Assembly: GCF_958295425.1 (NCBI RefSeq)
Contig: NC_081142.1
Location: forward strand, 2,043,896 to 2,107,895
DNA length: 64,000 nucleotides
Source of the DNA: Solea solea
Taxonomy: Eukaryota; Chordata; Actinopteri; Pleuronectiformes; Soleidae
Direction: 5' to 3'
Shown here: positions 1 through 13,237 of the stretch, piece by piece
Layout of the letters: each line of letters opens with the position of its first letter
Position numbering within the stretch: the first letter of the stretch is position 1
Position numbers and translations under genes: made by a program
Notes under the pieces: model-generated
Told to the model about the DNA's origin: nothing
What the model saw: the letters and a program-made list of their open reading frames with translations, nothing else
Databases searched by the model: none

Positions 1-3000
1 TATAAAAATTGCAGACACAGAGCGAGAGAGGGCAGAATTTATGTTTAAATAACTGGGTCTGAAATGAGCTTCCCCTTGTTCAGAGACCAGCAACCACCAA
101 CCACCACAGGTGTGGGCATGTTTTATTAACTGCAAAGGAGAAGTGTGCGCTCTTCCTGCCAGGTCGGGGGCCAGGTCAGTTTATTAGCCCTCAGACACTG
201 ACCTCAGAGGTCACTGGAGGGCACGCAGACTGGTCACAGACTGGTCCAATGACTCATGGCAGCTCTGGAGAATAAAGCAGCTGTAGTGAGTCAGTGTACG
301 ACAAATATTATATGCACTTAAACAATGATGTAGTGGAAGATGGGCACATACAATGAAACTGCAATTATTTATTGAATTTTTATTCTCTGTGTGTTTTTGT
401 ACATGTCGTTCTCTCTTTAGCTGATGAGAAACTGCACTTCTAAAGAGCTGTTGTGGGTGGATGTTGGACACCTCCTCAGTCTCTTTTGCCCGGGGTTTCC
501 CTATTGTCCTTTAAAACACTGCTGCCCTGCAGCTTAGCCACTGTTGGTGGTGATAAGAAAGTAGGATGACTCACAAATGGCCTCTGATCAGATGTTAAGA
601 CGACCTAAGGAGGTGGATTCGTTCGCTGATTTGACAAACAACCAGTTATTCTGCTGCTAAATTTAACCTGCTGCTGTAACTATAGTAATTTATTCAACAA
701 TAACCACAGTCTGCTTTTTCTTTTCCGTCCCCTTGTCTTTGCTTCTTTCTTTTGACTCCCATAAGTGCACATCATTCTTGAACTCAAGTGACAGTGACAT
801 TTTTTGGCAGCGACTCTAGAGAGTGGCATTTGGCCTCTTAAGTGAGTTTGTGTTATTGAAGTCTCCTGTATTTTGCAGGTCGTTGAATGTAAAAAGGGTT
901 TTTTCCTGCAAAGCACGCAAACAGAGAAGAGTAGAAAAAAGCTACTGTCTTCATTTTAGGTGGAAAACTCTAGGGAGTGAATGGTTGTTTGTCTCTTTGA
1001 TGATAACCTAGTCTCCACGGTGTAGCCCACCCTTAGCCCTATGCATACCTAGTGTTCCTGAATGTTCTCGAGATGTTTCTGTATGGACACAGATTACTGA
1101 GGAGTTAGAAAAACTTGAACAATGTCAGATGGAGATGTTGGAGTATGGATATATAACCTTATAGAGACAGACAACCTTGCACAGACAGACAGTCTTCCTG
1201 CCTGACCTTTCACCAAGCTTTATATTAACATAAACTTGTACACGCTCACATACACAGACATGCTGCAGAACACCATCCCCCGTCAAGGTAACTAGTTATT
1301 TCAATTTTTATGCCTTCATCCAGCAGAGCAGATTCTCCTGCAGACTCAACGTGACTCAGTGCTGCTCGCACTAAACCTCAGCGCTAAGACGAGCATGAAG
1401 AAGACGAAGAGGGGGGAGAACTGAACTTCTTTCCAGGAGAAATTGGCAGCTTTAGAGGTCTCTGACTTGACCCGAGTCTGCTTTTGTTTCGACGAGTGGA
1501 GGAAAATTCATGAGCTAGTCGGGTTAGAAATGTGGGAAACACTGACAGTGTCCCTGTCTAAGGTCCAGGCACGTGCACATTACGCACGTGCACACAACTA
1601 TGCAAAGGCTGCAGCAGAGTTTTTGATTTGTGAGATTAAGGAGAGTGATTTGTAAGCTTAGGTGATTCTGTACGTTATGCACCGGTGAGTTTAGGTGTTT
1701 CAAGGCTGTGTTCACATCCCGCAACAGAAAGAATAATGAAATGTTTAAATCTTAACACAGTTCACATGTTAGTCCCTGAATCCTAACTTTAAATCCACTG
1801 ACACATACATAAACAAACAAAAGCACTCAGGCCGCAAGCTTTGCATTATTTAACCAGAAGCAGACAAGAAATGGGATGGGGAGAGAAAATGAGAAGCAGC
1901 AGCATAAATAATTCCCCCTCTTCTCCAGCACTATCATGGCAAAGCGCTGCTCGCTGGAAGGCCTGATGCTGTAGTCATGTGGATGAGATGACGCCCCACA
2001 ATCAGGCCCGCTCCATTGTTTAGAGAATGCTTGAACTCTGACCTGTTAAGCAATGGACACATCAAGCACATGTTTAGTGATTTTGTAATTGTGCCCCCAC
2101 TCAGCCATTGTTGTGGTTTGTGTGGTTGATTAAGAGCACGGATCTTCAAACAACAGGAAAGGCGATGAATTATTCAGGAGGAACCTGGTGGCACTCGGCC
2201 TACCTATGTCCTCGTCAAGTACACATTCTCACTGCTCCGCAAATACAATAGAACCACTGGGAAATTAATTGCATAAGCACTCTTGCACTAGAACTGCATT
2301 TTTATCTCTGATCCCAAACAAGCCAAAGCTACAACTAACTAAATCCGACTCAAGCCTTACAGGCATTTGTAGATTTCATATTCAAACCCGTCCCTGAGCC
2401 CAGCATAGTCTCAAACCCACTCCTTAGTCCTGTTTGTTTTGCTAATTAGGGATTGGACAAAACCACTTTGTGTGTGTACAACACCAATATCACAAACTTG
2501 ATATTAGTCCAATAAAGTAATTTTAGGTCATTTATGAACTATGAAGCTGTTAACAACACATTTGTGCTGAGTCATTTCAAAGACATAATTCTCCAACTGT
2601 GTCACAAATATTGTTCTCCCAAAAAAGAAGGAATTCACGTCCCAAATATGACTCATTTTTTACATTTTTACAGTCTGTGCATAGTGAAGCATGCGTTTAA
2701 AGGATTTTTGGATTGCATCAGATTTGACATTTTTATCTGTCCGATATATGATCCAGTGATTTTGATCAGTATCTGACCCATACCTGCCCATCCCTATTGC
2801 TAATCTTAACCCAGTTTGTACTGCACGGTCAGGTGTTGTCATATAAATAACAGACCAACATAGACAGAAGATCCATCACCTTATTTATTAAAGGAATTGT
2901 TTTTTTCAAGTGTTATTATTTGAAGTATTGACATTTTGCTGTTGGGGTCGACAGTAGCTCGAGCGAGGTGGTAGAGCAAGTCGTCTTTCAACTGGAAGTT

Positions 3001-4614
3001 GTGGGAAGTTGTGGGTTTGATTCCCAGCCACCCATTCACACATTGGTGTGAATGGGTGTCACGTAGAGCAGCTCTGACTAGAACAGTGCTATGTAAGTAC
3101 AGACCATTGACCATAGCACATTATCAACAATAATAACAACTTTTGTCCGATTTACTAAACTTACCCAACGAGGCAGCAGTAACCCGACAGCTTCAGTGTG
3201 CCCATCAAGTACAGCCATGTCCTGAATGTAAATGAATGTCCATTAGTTTCAAACGATAGTCATATGCGTTCACACGGTTCTGACTAAGCCTATTATCTCC
3301 ACATGACTCTCCCTGTTTCTCGGTATAGTGGTGTTTAACTCTCATGTCGCCCAGCAACGTTTCCGTGCTGAACGCGGGGAGAGATTCATTTTATTTCAAG
3401 ACCAAAATCAACAGCACTTGTAAAGTGGGACGGCTGCACAACAGGTTGGAGTATGATTGGGAACACAAATAAGTGCCCATGAAAAGATTTTAAAAGCTAA
3501 GAAAACTTTCTTTCTTTCAGCAGTTTGACAGGAAAAATACCACTTTCCCCTGCACTGCCAGTGTATAAACACAAATGCTTCCTCAGTCAGGTCTGATAGT
3601 ATTACTTGACAGAGCCTGGAAGGATGCAGCATACAAACTAAACATTGTTTCTATTCCTGAACTAAACATTGAAGGCTTAAGTCCAACATTTAACTACTTC
3701 AACTGTTCACAAATGACATGTAACAAGTGATCTTGCCCCAACCACCTGACCTAACCCTAAACTAAACTAACTCAAGTCTGGCTCCTACGTTTCTGGCGAC
3801 ATGTGGATAGAAATGTAACTTGGACGTACGGCAAGTGGAAATAAATGTGCAAAGCCTTCACACAACTCTCTCGCCTTGGTGATTGATGAATTAAAACGGT
3901 ACCTACGAGTCGAGCCGATTGGAACCTGCCTACAGCTAACAAAAGAGAACATGAAGCACAGCTGGGAGCCAGAGCTGGAACAGTGATACACCTTGATATT
4001 GCTCCAATTAAAGTACTACTGCAGATTAGCACATTGAAGGTTATTGCAGTATCTGAAAAGCCGTGTTTTGAACACCATGACTGTGTGTTTGGTGGCAGGT
4101 CTTAGACCACGTGTAGGCAGCGTGTGTCGGGGTGTTTAACCATCAGTAAAACAACTTGATTAAATCTCCCATTACTTTGAGTAAGATGGATAAGCCAAAT
4201 TCAGGGGCCTGGCAGTAAATTCAATCCAGAAAGTCAAGTTTAATGAGCAGAGGCAAAAGGCAAACGGGAAATATGAGATGTCATTATGCAGTCAGACTCG
4301 ATTTCTCATATATCTGGGCAGAAATGGAAGACATTGTAAAAGCTGCTTCCTAATCTCTGCAGGTCTGCGGGACTTTAAAGGAATTAATGTCTCTAATATG
4401 CTCACATTGCTTGAGCAGGATTATACACATGGTGGAGTACTATTTATAAAACCACAGAAAGAGATTGAGTTTATACTGGAACATCTTTATTCAGTTTGTA
4501 TTAAGTGTGTGCCTGGAGTTCATCCAAAAGAAAAGCTGCATCAAATTGCTGTGAGCAGAGCAGTTCTTCTCCCTATAGACACTGTTCTTTAGCTCCCTGT
4601 CTCTCTCTTTCCAG
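1..4614 (+). other. Upstream intron of sema6b, 3' part
   Basis: This is non-coding sequence before the first recognised exon, whose first base completes a phase-2 split codon. No exon for the signal peptide or the R-V-N-R-T-L-F-I-type stretch was found. It holds one SINE fragment at 2950-3115 and two CACGTG-containing decamers at 1569 and 1584. An open stretch of 104 codons at 4278-4592 matches nothing I know. The rest shows nothing I can name. Confidence 0.7.
2950..3115 (+). mobile_element. tRNA-derived SINE fragment
   Basis: A tRNA-like head is visible: an A-box-like stretch (gaggtggtagagcaag) and a B-box-like stretch (gggtttgattcccagcc). It is followed by the tail phrase gactagaacagtgctatgta seen in other fish SINEs. 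An internal short tandem duplication of gaagttgtgg separates the boxes more than usual. It is a mobile-element copy rather than a functional tRNA gene, since it has no cloverleaf. Confidence 0.75.
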
Positions 4615-4675
4615 GGATGACCTTTTCCGCGTGGAGTTGGACATCGTTGCGGGAGACGAGATGTTCTACAGTAAG
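4615..4675 (+). CDS. sema6b: sema6b internal exon 1 of 13 seen (start of sema domain)
   Basis: A 61-bp exon follows a pyrimidine-rich acceptor (ctctctctttccag) and ends AAG|gtgagc. The first base completes a codon split in phase 2, probably Arg, so an upstream exon must exist. It reads DDLFRVELDIVAGDEMFYSK, which matches the early sema-domain blade of class 6 semaphorins, where human 6B has a DRDNLYRVELE-type stretch. The exit phase is 0, matching the next exon 130 bp away. No initiator methionine or signal peptide is encoded here. Confidence 0.9.
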
Positions 4676-4805
4676 GTGAGCACCTTCTGGACAGGACGCA
4701 AATAGGATTGCCGATCATTAGGCTGCAAACAATTACTTTTCCTCCGCTGAGGATTGTAAATGACGCTGACCAGCTGTGTGAATCTGTGTGCTCTTTAATG
4801 TACAG
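4676..4805 (+). other. Short sema6b intron (130 bp)
   Basis: A compact phase-0 intron from gtgagc to tacag. It contains no repeats. Confidence 0.9.
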
Positions 4806-4868
4806 AAAAGAATCTGGGAGTCAAACAAGAATGACATCAGGATCTGCAGGATGAAGGGCAAGCATGAG
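4806..4868 (+). CDS. sema6b: sema6b internal exon 2 of 13 (sema domain, CRMKGK motif)
   Basis: A 63-bp, phase 0-0 exon of 21 codons sits between tacag and GAG|gtaagt. It encodes KRIWESN, then NDIRICRMKGKHE. The Cys in CRMKGK is a conserved sema-domain cysteine, and the motif is diagnostic of class 6. With exon 1 it gives the continuous stretch FYSK-KRIW, equivalent to the K-L-T-W region of mammalian 6A and 6B. Its length is divisible by three, so skipping would keep frame but remove a conserved cysteine. Confidence 0.93.
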
Positions 4869-5280
4869 GTAAGTCAGCCTACCGTCATCTTTCCTTTTTC
4901 TCGGTTTCACCAAATAAATATGGTTTAAAAATAATGCCGCACGCACAATAATAGCATGAAAACAGCACCTCACATCTGTGTTGTTTGCCCACAATTCTTC
5001 TGACAAACAAGCAGCTATTTAATCCTGATTTTGATTTCAGCAGCTTAGAAGAAGCTCATCATAAGTGAGAAGAAAACATCACTTGCCAGAGTGGAAAAAA
5101 ACAGCATTTAAGTCATGTGTTGATTCTCAAGAGACTTTTTTTTCCATTGTGTCGTTTGCTGTAAACGTGAACCACATCTTAACTGCTTCTATTCAGCTTT
5201 TATATTTGTCAGGGTGAATGATAAATGGCCTGTATTTACAGTATATAGGGCCTATTCAGTGTTGGTGACAACTGAGAGGC

Positions 5281-5480
5281 GCCTTACAGTTTTGCCATTC
5301 ACCCATTCACTCTTACATTCATACAGCAGATCTATATGCAGCGCTGTTTCTAACACAAATCAATTATTCCCATTCACACGGTGCCAATGACTTTGGCATG
5401 TCGAGCAAAACCGGGGATTGAACCCGGACCTTCAGGTTGGCAGACAAACTTCTCTACCACTGAGGCTCAACCATCCTCAT
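5281..5480 (-). mobile_element. tRNA-derived SINE, reverse orientation
   Basis: Read on the minus strand, the head contains tcagtggtagagaag and then gtccgggttcaatccccgg, resembling pol III A and B boxes. The + strand downstream part carries cattcacccattcactc, typical of the body of this SINE type. It is divergent and lies within an intron. Confidence 0.7.
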
Positions 5481-7339
5481 GGCAAACCTGTAAATCAATG
5501 GGAAACCAACCACGGATGGTGACATCAGACATATTGGTGTGTTAGAAATAGAATCCATGCTGTTGTTGGATTAGATGTATCATTTCTATCACACTGGATT
5601 ACGTGAAACATCGTAAACAGTGCATGGACATGCTTCATGGACATTTAAAGTCACTGTCAGTACCTCATACAACCACACTTAAGCCCCATTTCCACAAAGA
5701 GGTACCCGAAAATAATTCTTAACCCTCCAAAAAAGAGCTCTTTCATGTTGTGAGCGACAGTCCTGCCTGCTGGAACTGTGGAGAGTGGAGGCAGTGACTG
5801 TCATTGTCATCCAACCCCATCATCGGCTCCTGCAGTGCACCAGTGTTTGTCACTTGCTCCACCGTCAGGATTTTAGGAATTCAGTTTGTGCCCTCGTAAA
5901 ATGCAGGTGGGCATCAGGAAACAGACGCAGTGAGGGAGAGAGATGGGGGGGGGGCTGGTGAAATGTCCCACAGCAGCGGACCTGCAGCCCACGCCTGAGT
6001 ACCTCTAATGTGTGTGCATGTGTGTGTGTACTGGGGGATTGTTGTGGTTGACAGGGGAAACATGGGCTCTGTCCCCTGAAGGCAGAGGGAAAAAAATGAC
6101 TTATTTAACACACTGAGAGAACACCTGACATTACATCTGTGTGAGACGGTGCAGACAGCAACACAATGGAGAATAGAGGGAGGAGGACGAGGGGAGTGCT
6201 GGTCCCTGTTGGCCGGCCCTGAGGACAGCTGTGGGGCTGACTGAGATATGAAAGGTCTTCTTGCTCCTAATGAGTGTGCTGCCTGGTAATACTGTGAGTC
6301 ACACGGCAAATGTGAGCAAGATAAGAACACTGCCAGGTCGTCTCAGTCAGCTCTCTGGGCTCACATTCATACAAAGGGATGAGCCCGTGTGTGTGTGTGT
6401 GTGTGTTATGACCTCAGACGTAATCAAAGGCCATCAAATGAGACCGTGTCGTATCAAGGGCGCCCCACAGAGATCAGGTGCAAAACAGGAAATGTGTATT
6501 ATAACAACATTAGCATTTAAAACAGGAAGTGCAATCCTAGTTCAATGCATTGGTGAGCGCAGGAAGTTTCTGAAATACAGAATTAAGGAGCTGTGTAAAT
6601 AAATATAAAGTGTGTATATATCCTCTCTAAATAGATAGATCTGCACGGATTGGATGATGTGCATAACTGTGTTTTTACAAGCCTTCATTCTTTCCCCCGT
6701 TCATGAACGCAGCACTAGCTGTCCAATTAACTGTCGCTACATGAATGATGCGTCACGCAACGTTAGGAGTGAGGGAAAACGTAACGCGAGGAAAACAATA
6801 CAGCAGGATTTCTGCAGCGAGTCATGGCAAGCATTGTTTAGTGAGTTAAGTATACTCACAACAACACATCCAACATAAACAATGAAGGAGTTGAATTCAG
6901 TCGGGAAGAAACAAGTTGAACTTCCCTTTTCCACAAAGTCCGAAAAAGTAATCACCTCTGAATGAAACATGTTGTTTTTGCACAAAACTAAATGTGAGCA
7001 AATGTTAGTTTTTCTTAATGTGCAAAAAATAGAACTGAGATTTAACCGAGACTCAAAAACAATACAAACTGAACCGTGGGCTTGTTGAACCGTTGCACCC
7101 CTGGTGTTCATGCACAAACCCATACACCTACATTACTGTCCCACGCTCTGTTTTATTTAAATAAATATCTAATGTTTTTGGTTAATATTCACAGCAATAG
7201 GTGCATATTGACTGTCTGTTCTGAGCAGCAGGAACAGAGTCACAGCAGCGGCGAGTGACAGTCATGTTTTTACTTAATATACGTTAAATACGTATTCACC
7301 AACAACGTGTAGAACATTGTCCTCACCATCATCCACCTT

Positions 7340-7760
7340 CAACTTCCTCTCCACTTTCAGCCGTTTATATTTGAACACATCTCGACTGTAGACCCTTGTC
7401 TTGCTGCCTCTCCGGTCAAGACGTTTTTGAGAGAGGTACTGAGGCTTTTTAGGTTTTTTTTCCGACACATACTGCAGCTGCAGCTCATTGTGTTCGACTA
7501 ACTCTGCTGGCAAACAGTGTTGAAGTGCAGTACGCGCTGCATTATTCAGTGTTTGGCACAGCGGGTGACACAACAGACCAAAACACCAACTCCAGACATA
7601 AAGAGAGCTTGTGGGCCACAAATGAAAATTTAATTTGTGGAATAAACTGACCACACCATTGTAATCAGTGAAGCCAGTATTTCAATTTAATATGTTTCCT
7701 TAGTCTCTGATGACGCATCTTGGTCATTTTACGACTTAATGTTGTGCATTTCGTACATAA
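7340..7760 (+). repeat. Fragment of the same dispersed family (right half)
   Basis: The phrases ccggtcaagacgtttttgag, cattgtaatcagtgaagcc and tcttggtcattttacgactt match the right half of 58370-58570 in order. The left half of the family is absent. Confidence 0.65.
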
Positions 7761-9266
7761 TGTGGATGGGTGAATGGGTGAATGGGTGGATAATCACTTG
7801 CACTGACTGAATATTTAATAATAATAAAAAAAAGAAGAAGAGGCATCGTTTTCTGGATTAAATGAATGCACATAACACATAACAGAAGCTCTTACACACA
7901 TGTAGGCGGGTAATCCTCATCTCCATCACCTGCTGCTGTATGTTCATAAATATTCATGAGTTCAGTTGCCTCTTTAAACTCTCCTACACATATATGAACA
8001 CAATTAAACGACATCAGTCACTCACCTGCTCCTCACACTCTTTCTCTCCTTCACTTCACCTCCTGAAAATGTTCTGCTTGGGGGGGTTGGTTAAGTCAGA
8101 TGTGGTGCATTCACAACCTCATAATAGGTTTTGTAATTAAATATTTCTGCTTGGTTGATCACAAAGGACATAGCGCTTTCCCTAATTAGGGAAAAAGAAA
8201 AAAAAATCAATATCCTAATTTTTCCGCCCTTTTTCTTCTCTGGTGTTGACCAGATGATTGTTGGTGAATGCAACAGTCGGCCCGGCCGTCACTCACTCTG
8301 CATATTCTTGTCATATTCTTCTTTGTCCTTTGCTGTCTCCTTATCTCTGCCGTGTTTGCCATTTTCATTGTCTCCCTCTGTCATTTCCTCCCCTTCCTTC
8401 TCCCCTTCCTTCAGTCCGTCCTCCAGTGAAAGTGCAAACACACACTTTAGGTGTTTCCCTGCGGTGGCTGTGTGCCGAGTCACGTCAAGCCGTGGCAGCC
8501 TGGCATTCTCATGCAAACAAAGGCCATGCCATATTTTAGAGAGCTTTTGGGGCCGCACTTAATTGATTGTTTGATCAATATTTGGTTGATCTTGCTCTTG
8601 GGAGTGTTTTCAGTCATCTAAACCAAATCCCTTCTCTGGGTTGAAGCTTCAGATTGAGTTTCACAGCCTTTTTTGTGGCAAGTAAATCGATTTGTAACAT
8701 AAACACCTGGTCCATTTGTTTTACCTTCTGTTTGTGAGGTATCTTATTTCCCTAACCTTGGCTTTGACTATGGTTTGACTCATTTTACATTTAATTCTAC
8801 ATTTTGCCCACTGTTTTTCCCCCTTACTAAAGTCAAAGTACATTTAAGGTCAGCCTTAAATTTAGAGAAGATCATCACATTCACAACTTGTGCTGTAAGA
8901 CGGCCAAGTTCACCAACTATAGACAAAAATGCTCCTGCTGGAAAACTGTGTCATGACACTGCTGAGATTTTGTTTCCTTTATGTTAATAAAAGCATAATA
9001 AACACAATTACCAAGGTGCTTGTTAACTGTTGATAAGTACATAATAAAGGGTTTATTATGTATTATGCCTCTATATGGCATTAATATTAGCCTCTTATAG
9101 TCTTATTTAATCCCAAATAAACCTATAATGTTATAACTTATTAGAATTTATATGTAGTCTGATTATTGTTGATAAATTTACTGTTTATAACAAGTATTTG
9201 AACTGTTCACAATCTCCCTTTAGATCCTACAAGAATTGTAGAAGCCATAATACATTTGTTAATTCT

Positions 9267-9271
<5 letters not shown>

Positions 9272-9319
<48 letters not shown>
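9272..9319. repeat. (TA)n microsatellite
   Basis: A pure TA dinucleotide run of 48 bp in the large intron. Confidence 0.95.
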
Positions 9320-9322
<3 letters not shown>

Positions 9323-9875
9323 GCTTTTAGTAAAAGCTTATTTCAAGGACCTCTAAATAAAGTGTTTTCCTCTCTCCCTCTAATTACTCGTGATACTTGT
9401 CAGCATTTCCTTTGGAGTGTGATTGGCTGTCAGTGTTAAGAGAAAGGGACTGTATCCACATTTGAAGTCATTATCAGTGTTTGTCATAAATTTGGCATCG
9501 TGGAGGTTTAGAGGAGATGACTAAACCACGTTTTATTCTCAGTGTGGTTAAAGGCAGGATATAAACGCTCTATTTCAGAGGCACGTTTTGATGAATCTCT
9601 TCAAATCCTCTTTACGTCCTGACAGCTTTGAATAAATGACAAGCTCTATCAACAAAAACAAATATGATAAATGTCATCCAGGGAGACGGTCGGGCTGTAA
9701 AAAAGCTCATCCCATCATTTCATCCCATCTCAGATGAAATAGTTAGACAGCATACACCTGTCTGTCAACCTGAGTGTGTGCTTACCTGCACACAGCTGTG
9801 AGGATACAGTTATTGATGCAGTGATCCTCTTCCCACCACTTTCTTTTTTGGTTCCATGCTTTTAAAATCTATTTA

Positions 9876-9975
9876 TTAGAGCTGTCAAAAGATTCAAAAC
9901 AAATTCATCTCACATTTTGAAATTCATTAATCTAGATTAATCACAATTAAAAGTTTGCTTTTCATCTAATGACTC
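9876..9975 (+). repeat. Degenerate ATTAATC-rich dispersed repeat
   Basis: The sequence agagctgtcaaaagattc followed by attaatctagattaatcaca resembles a dispersed fish repeat with palindromic ATTAAT motifs. Only about 100 bp are recognisable. Confidence 0.5.
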
Positions 9976-10523
9976 CAGACACTTTGCATTTTAGACACCA
10001 TTGTTTAATTGTATCTTTCTTTTTAAACACAGAACTATGTGTCATCTTAAAATAAAGGCTCGACATGGAGGACTGTCGTCCTGTATGCAACTATGTACTT
10101 CTTCAGCATCAGTGATTTTGTCTTTAGTTGGAGGGCGAGCCACATGGGTCACTTAGGTTATCGTCAAGGATTAAAAGTCAGTGTGTGTGTGTGTGTGTGG
10201 TCACCAGGGAGTGGACGTCAACTTACCCTATGATCTGTTGCTCTTGCTGCAGGTCAGCTCCACCGCTGAGACTGCCACATGGCTGATTCCCCTGTCTGTC
10301 TCTCTCCCTGTCTCTCTCTCCTCGGGTGTGTGATGTTTGTTTGAGGCGTGTGGTGTTTTCAGTCAGAATTACCATCAAACATAGACAGAGGGAACGCGGA
10401 TTAGCATTATCACGCTGAGTAAGACCGTAGCACCCAGAACGGCACATTGCTGCTAATTTGGTACCACTGTTAATTTATCCTCCGCCCACGTCGGCAGAAA
10501 CAAACACACACTTTTCCTCCTGT

Positions 10524-10536
10524 CACACACACACAC

Positions 10537-10577
<41 letters not shown>
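10524..10577. repeat. (CA)n microsatellite, one interruption
   Basis: A CA run interrupted once by a G. Two (TG)n runs follow at about 10663-10680 and 10711-10744, forming opposite-orientation neighbours able to pair as a hairpin. Confidence 0.93.
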
Positions 10578-10579
<2 letters not shown>

Positions 10580-10708
10580 CACTCAGGGATCAGAAGGGGA
10601 TTTTTTTTTCTGGAAATGACTGACCTGTTGTTAATGAATTGGGAACAAGACCCGCCAATTTTGTGTGTGTGTGTGTGTGTATTGTGTATCAGTATAATGA
10701 GAATGTGC

Positions 10709-10747
<39 letters not shown>

Positions 10748-12452
10748 AGAGTTCTGGCTCAATGGTGGCTCTTGGCAGAGCGACGCTCTCCTCTCCCTGG
10801 TCGCTAACATCAGGGGATCAGCCAGGCGTGTAATGGAAAGTGGAGATTTAGAGGAGCAGCTTGCTAAATATGACCCCCTCATGTCCTTCTTTAGATGCCT
10901 CCTATTGCACGACTGTTTGGCAGAGCAGGTCATCGTGATAACTTATTATATTTTATTCGATTACATAAAAGGCTGCGGCTGCTCCTTAAGCAAGGGAATG
11001 AGTTTATGCATGAACCTACTTTGTGATGTGATCAGACGAAACACTGGAATGTTAAGTGTAGCCGACGGTAAAACACCACCTTCATTATGTTATAGGAAAA
11101 AGCCTCGTCATCGTCATTAAAGCAAACACTGAGCTCAGGCTTAGGCCAAATGGAATCATCTCAATCTAAAGGCTGTCTTTGCGGACAAGAGATGAAAAGC
11201 AGATGCAGGAGGAGGGGGAGGAGGAGGAGGAGGAGGAGCCTCCTGACTGTTGCAGGTTGTGTTGTAGCTACGGTGAACTTGTCAATCCTCTGAACTGAGT
11301 GATCACTCTGTGATTTAGGATGTTTTTTTTTATGTGCATGTCTTTAAGGAAAATGTGTGTGCGTGTGCGAAAAATTACAAAAGCAAAGAATGCACCAAGA
11401 GCAGAACGAGCCTGGTGAACATCTGCCTCGAGAGCAAGGAGAGTTCCACTGCTTTGTGTCTGGTTCATAACCTGGAGTGATTATAATAAATTGACATCAA
11501 TTTAATCATGAAAAACCTGTATTCTCTTGAGTTTCCATCAGGGGGCGTTTCCACTGGTTTGTATGTGATATCATAGCATTATCCATGAATATGAATTCTC
11601 ACTGGTCAAAAAACCATCTAAAAATGGGACAAACATTTTTTCTATGAGCAGTGGGAATGTGGCCCGACATGTCACTTCATTACTTTAGTAAACATTTTTT
11701 GTTTATGGTCTCAATTAAGGTTCCTGCAGTATTGACTTTTTGTGACCCTTGTTTTTTTTTTGTCAAACTGTTCATGCTGCTGCGATATTAACTGCAAAGT
11801 AGTTAAAGTATGAGCTGCACTTATTTCCCTGGCGTGCTGTTGCTTGGTCCCTGCTCCTTTTCTAACGCGTTTGCCATTTAAATGACTGTTCATACATTAC
11901 AGAGCTCAGCCAATGTGACAGAACCCGTCCCAAAACATTATCGTTTCTACGGTATATCGCCTCCTTTTGTGGTCAGCGGTTGTGGCTGCAGTTTTCCATG
12001 TAGCTGCAGCACAGGGAGAGACAGCACAACATGTCCCTTATGTGTTCTTATACAGTGAATCAGTGCAGAGACACATCTGACATCTCAGCTCCAGCTGCTG
12101 TCGTGACAGGAACACACTCATTGTGCCACCAGTGAACCAACCTTCAATTATCACTAAAAAGAAGGAAAAAAAAAAGGTGTAAAGAAACTGTTATTTACTG
12201 TGTGTGTGTGTGTGTGTGATCCACGGTGAGAAAATGACTTTGACTGCAGTGGACGTGATGAGACGGTGAATCTGCCAGACTGCAATAATTGCGACAGCCT
12301 TTAGTCTCGGTCAAGTTTCAGGTCTTGGTCTATACAGCAGGATTTTGTAAATGATGGTCCTAAAGGGTTTTCTTCAGGGTGTGGCTACAGTGTGATGAAT
12401 GGTGACATGTTGCTCTCTCAGGAAGATCCACCCAACTATCGTCTCTTCTGGA

Positions 12453-13003
12453 TTTAAAGCAGAACTTTGCAAGTCTGGTCGCCTTTTTCTCCACGGAGTA
12501 CATATTTTATGACACCGCCGTAAACACCCATCCACATCCATTGTCTACCACTTTATGCCCAATGTCATAAAAACTCCCCGCTGATGCTCCCCCCTCCCTT
12601 CCCCTCTCCTGGACATGTGCATGTGTTTTCATTGGAGCCATGTCCGTGCCGGTCGGCATCTATTTTGCATGTTTCCAATTCACTCCCTTCGTGTTTACTC
12701 GTGTGTGGCCCCTCTCTCGTTCAGACAGTTCTTCCTCTTTTCCTCCGACAGCGATTTTCTCTGTCTCTTTTTCGCCAGCTCTGCCACGATGAAGATCTAA
12801 AATAACGCTATCGCAGCCTCCATCTTAAAGCCAGTACCAGACCTCCTGATACTGAGGACTCTGCGTCAGCAGCCCTGACCTTGCGAAGCTGGTTTTACCG
12901 CTAACAGATAGAAGGGGGAGTGGAGACGGCCCCTAATCTCCCCGCAACGAGCCACTTAACCATCACAGTGACTGTGAACATTCTGCATAGCTCTGCTTCA
13001 TAA
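12453..13003 (+). mobile_element. Inverted-repeat element with TTAA-containing end, copy A
   Basis: The left end tttaaagcagaactttgc and right end gcatagctctgcttcat are imperfect inverted repeats. Internal phrases tgtttactcgtgtgtggccc, aataacgctatcgcagcc and gggggagtggagacggcccc recur in the same order at 36425-36987. This establishes an interspersed element, but I cannot assign its family. It has no intact coding region. Confidence 0.7.
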
Positions 13004-13237
13004 CAACCAAGATGGTGCTGGACAAGTTAAAAGACGAGACAGTTCACAAACCAATGGGTGATGATTCATAAAGTCTGTGTTTGAAGATTCAAACTTGGTC
13101 GCAGACACTCGTGTCCAAATCTCTCCTCCGTCTTCTTAAAATGTCTCCCATCCATTTACAACTATGTCCATATTGTGTAACTCATCTGTGCTGCAGATTA
13201 ATATTTTAGAGCCCAGGCAGCTTTGCCACTGTCGCAA

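Noticed and set aside
2950..3115. Possible tRNA gene from A-box and B-box-like motifs
   Set aside because: No cloverleaf, wrong spacing between boxes and a long non-tRNA body. It is a SINE, as are the copies at 5281, 47536 and 52745.
4278..4592. 104-codon + strand open frame just before sema6b exon 1
   Set aside because: The peptide resembles nothing known, the frame runs into the acceptor region, and the real exon starts at 4615 after a good pyrimidine tract. Kept only as a possible conserved block.
10631..11120. Several open frames of 60-135 codons with Cys-Val or Thr-His runs
   Set aside because: The runs are translations of (TG)n and (CA)n microsatellites. The same applies near 13546-14123, 17254, 21597, 28372, 32593 and 33536.
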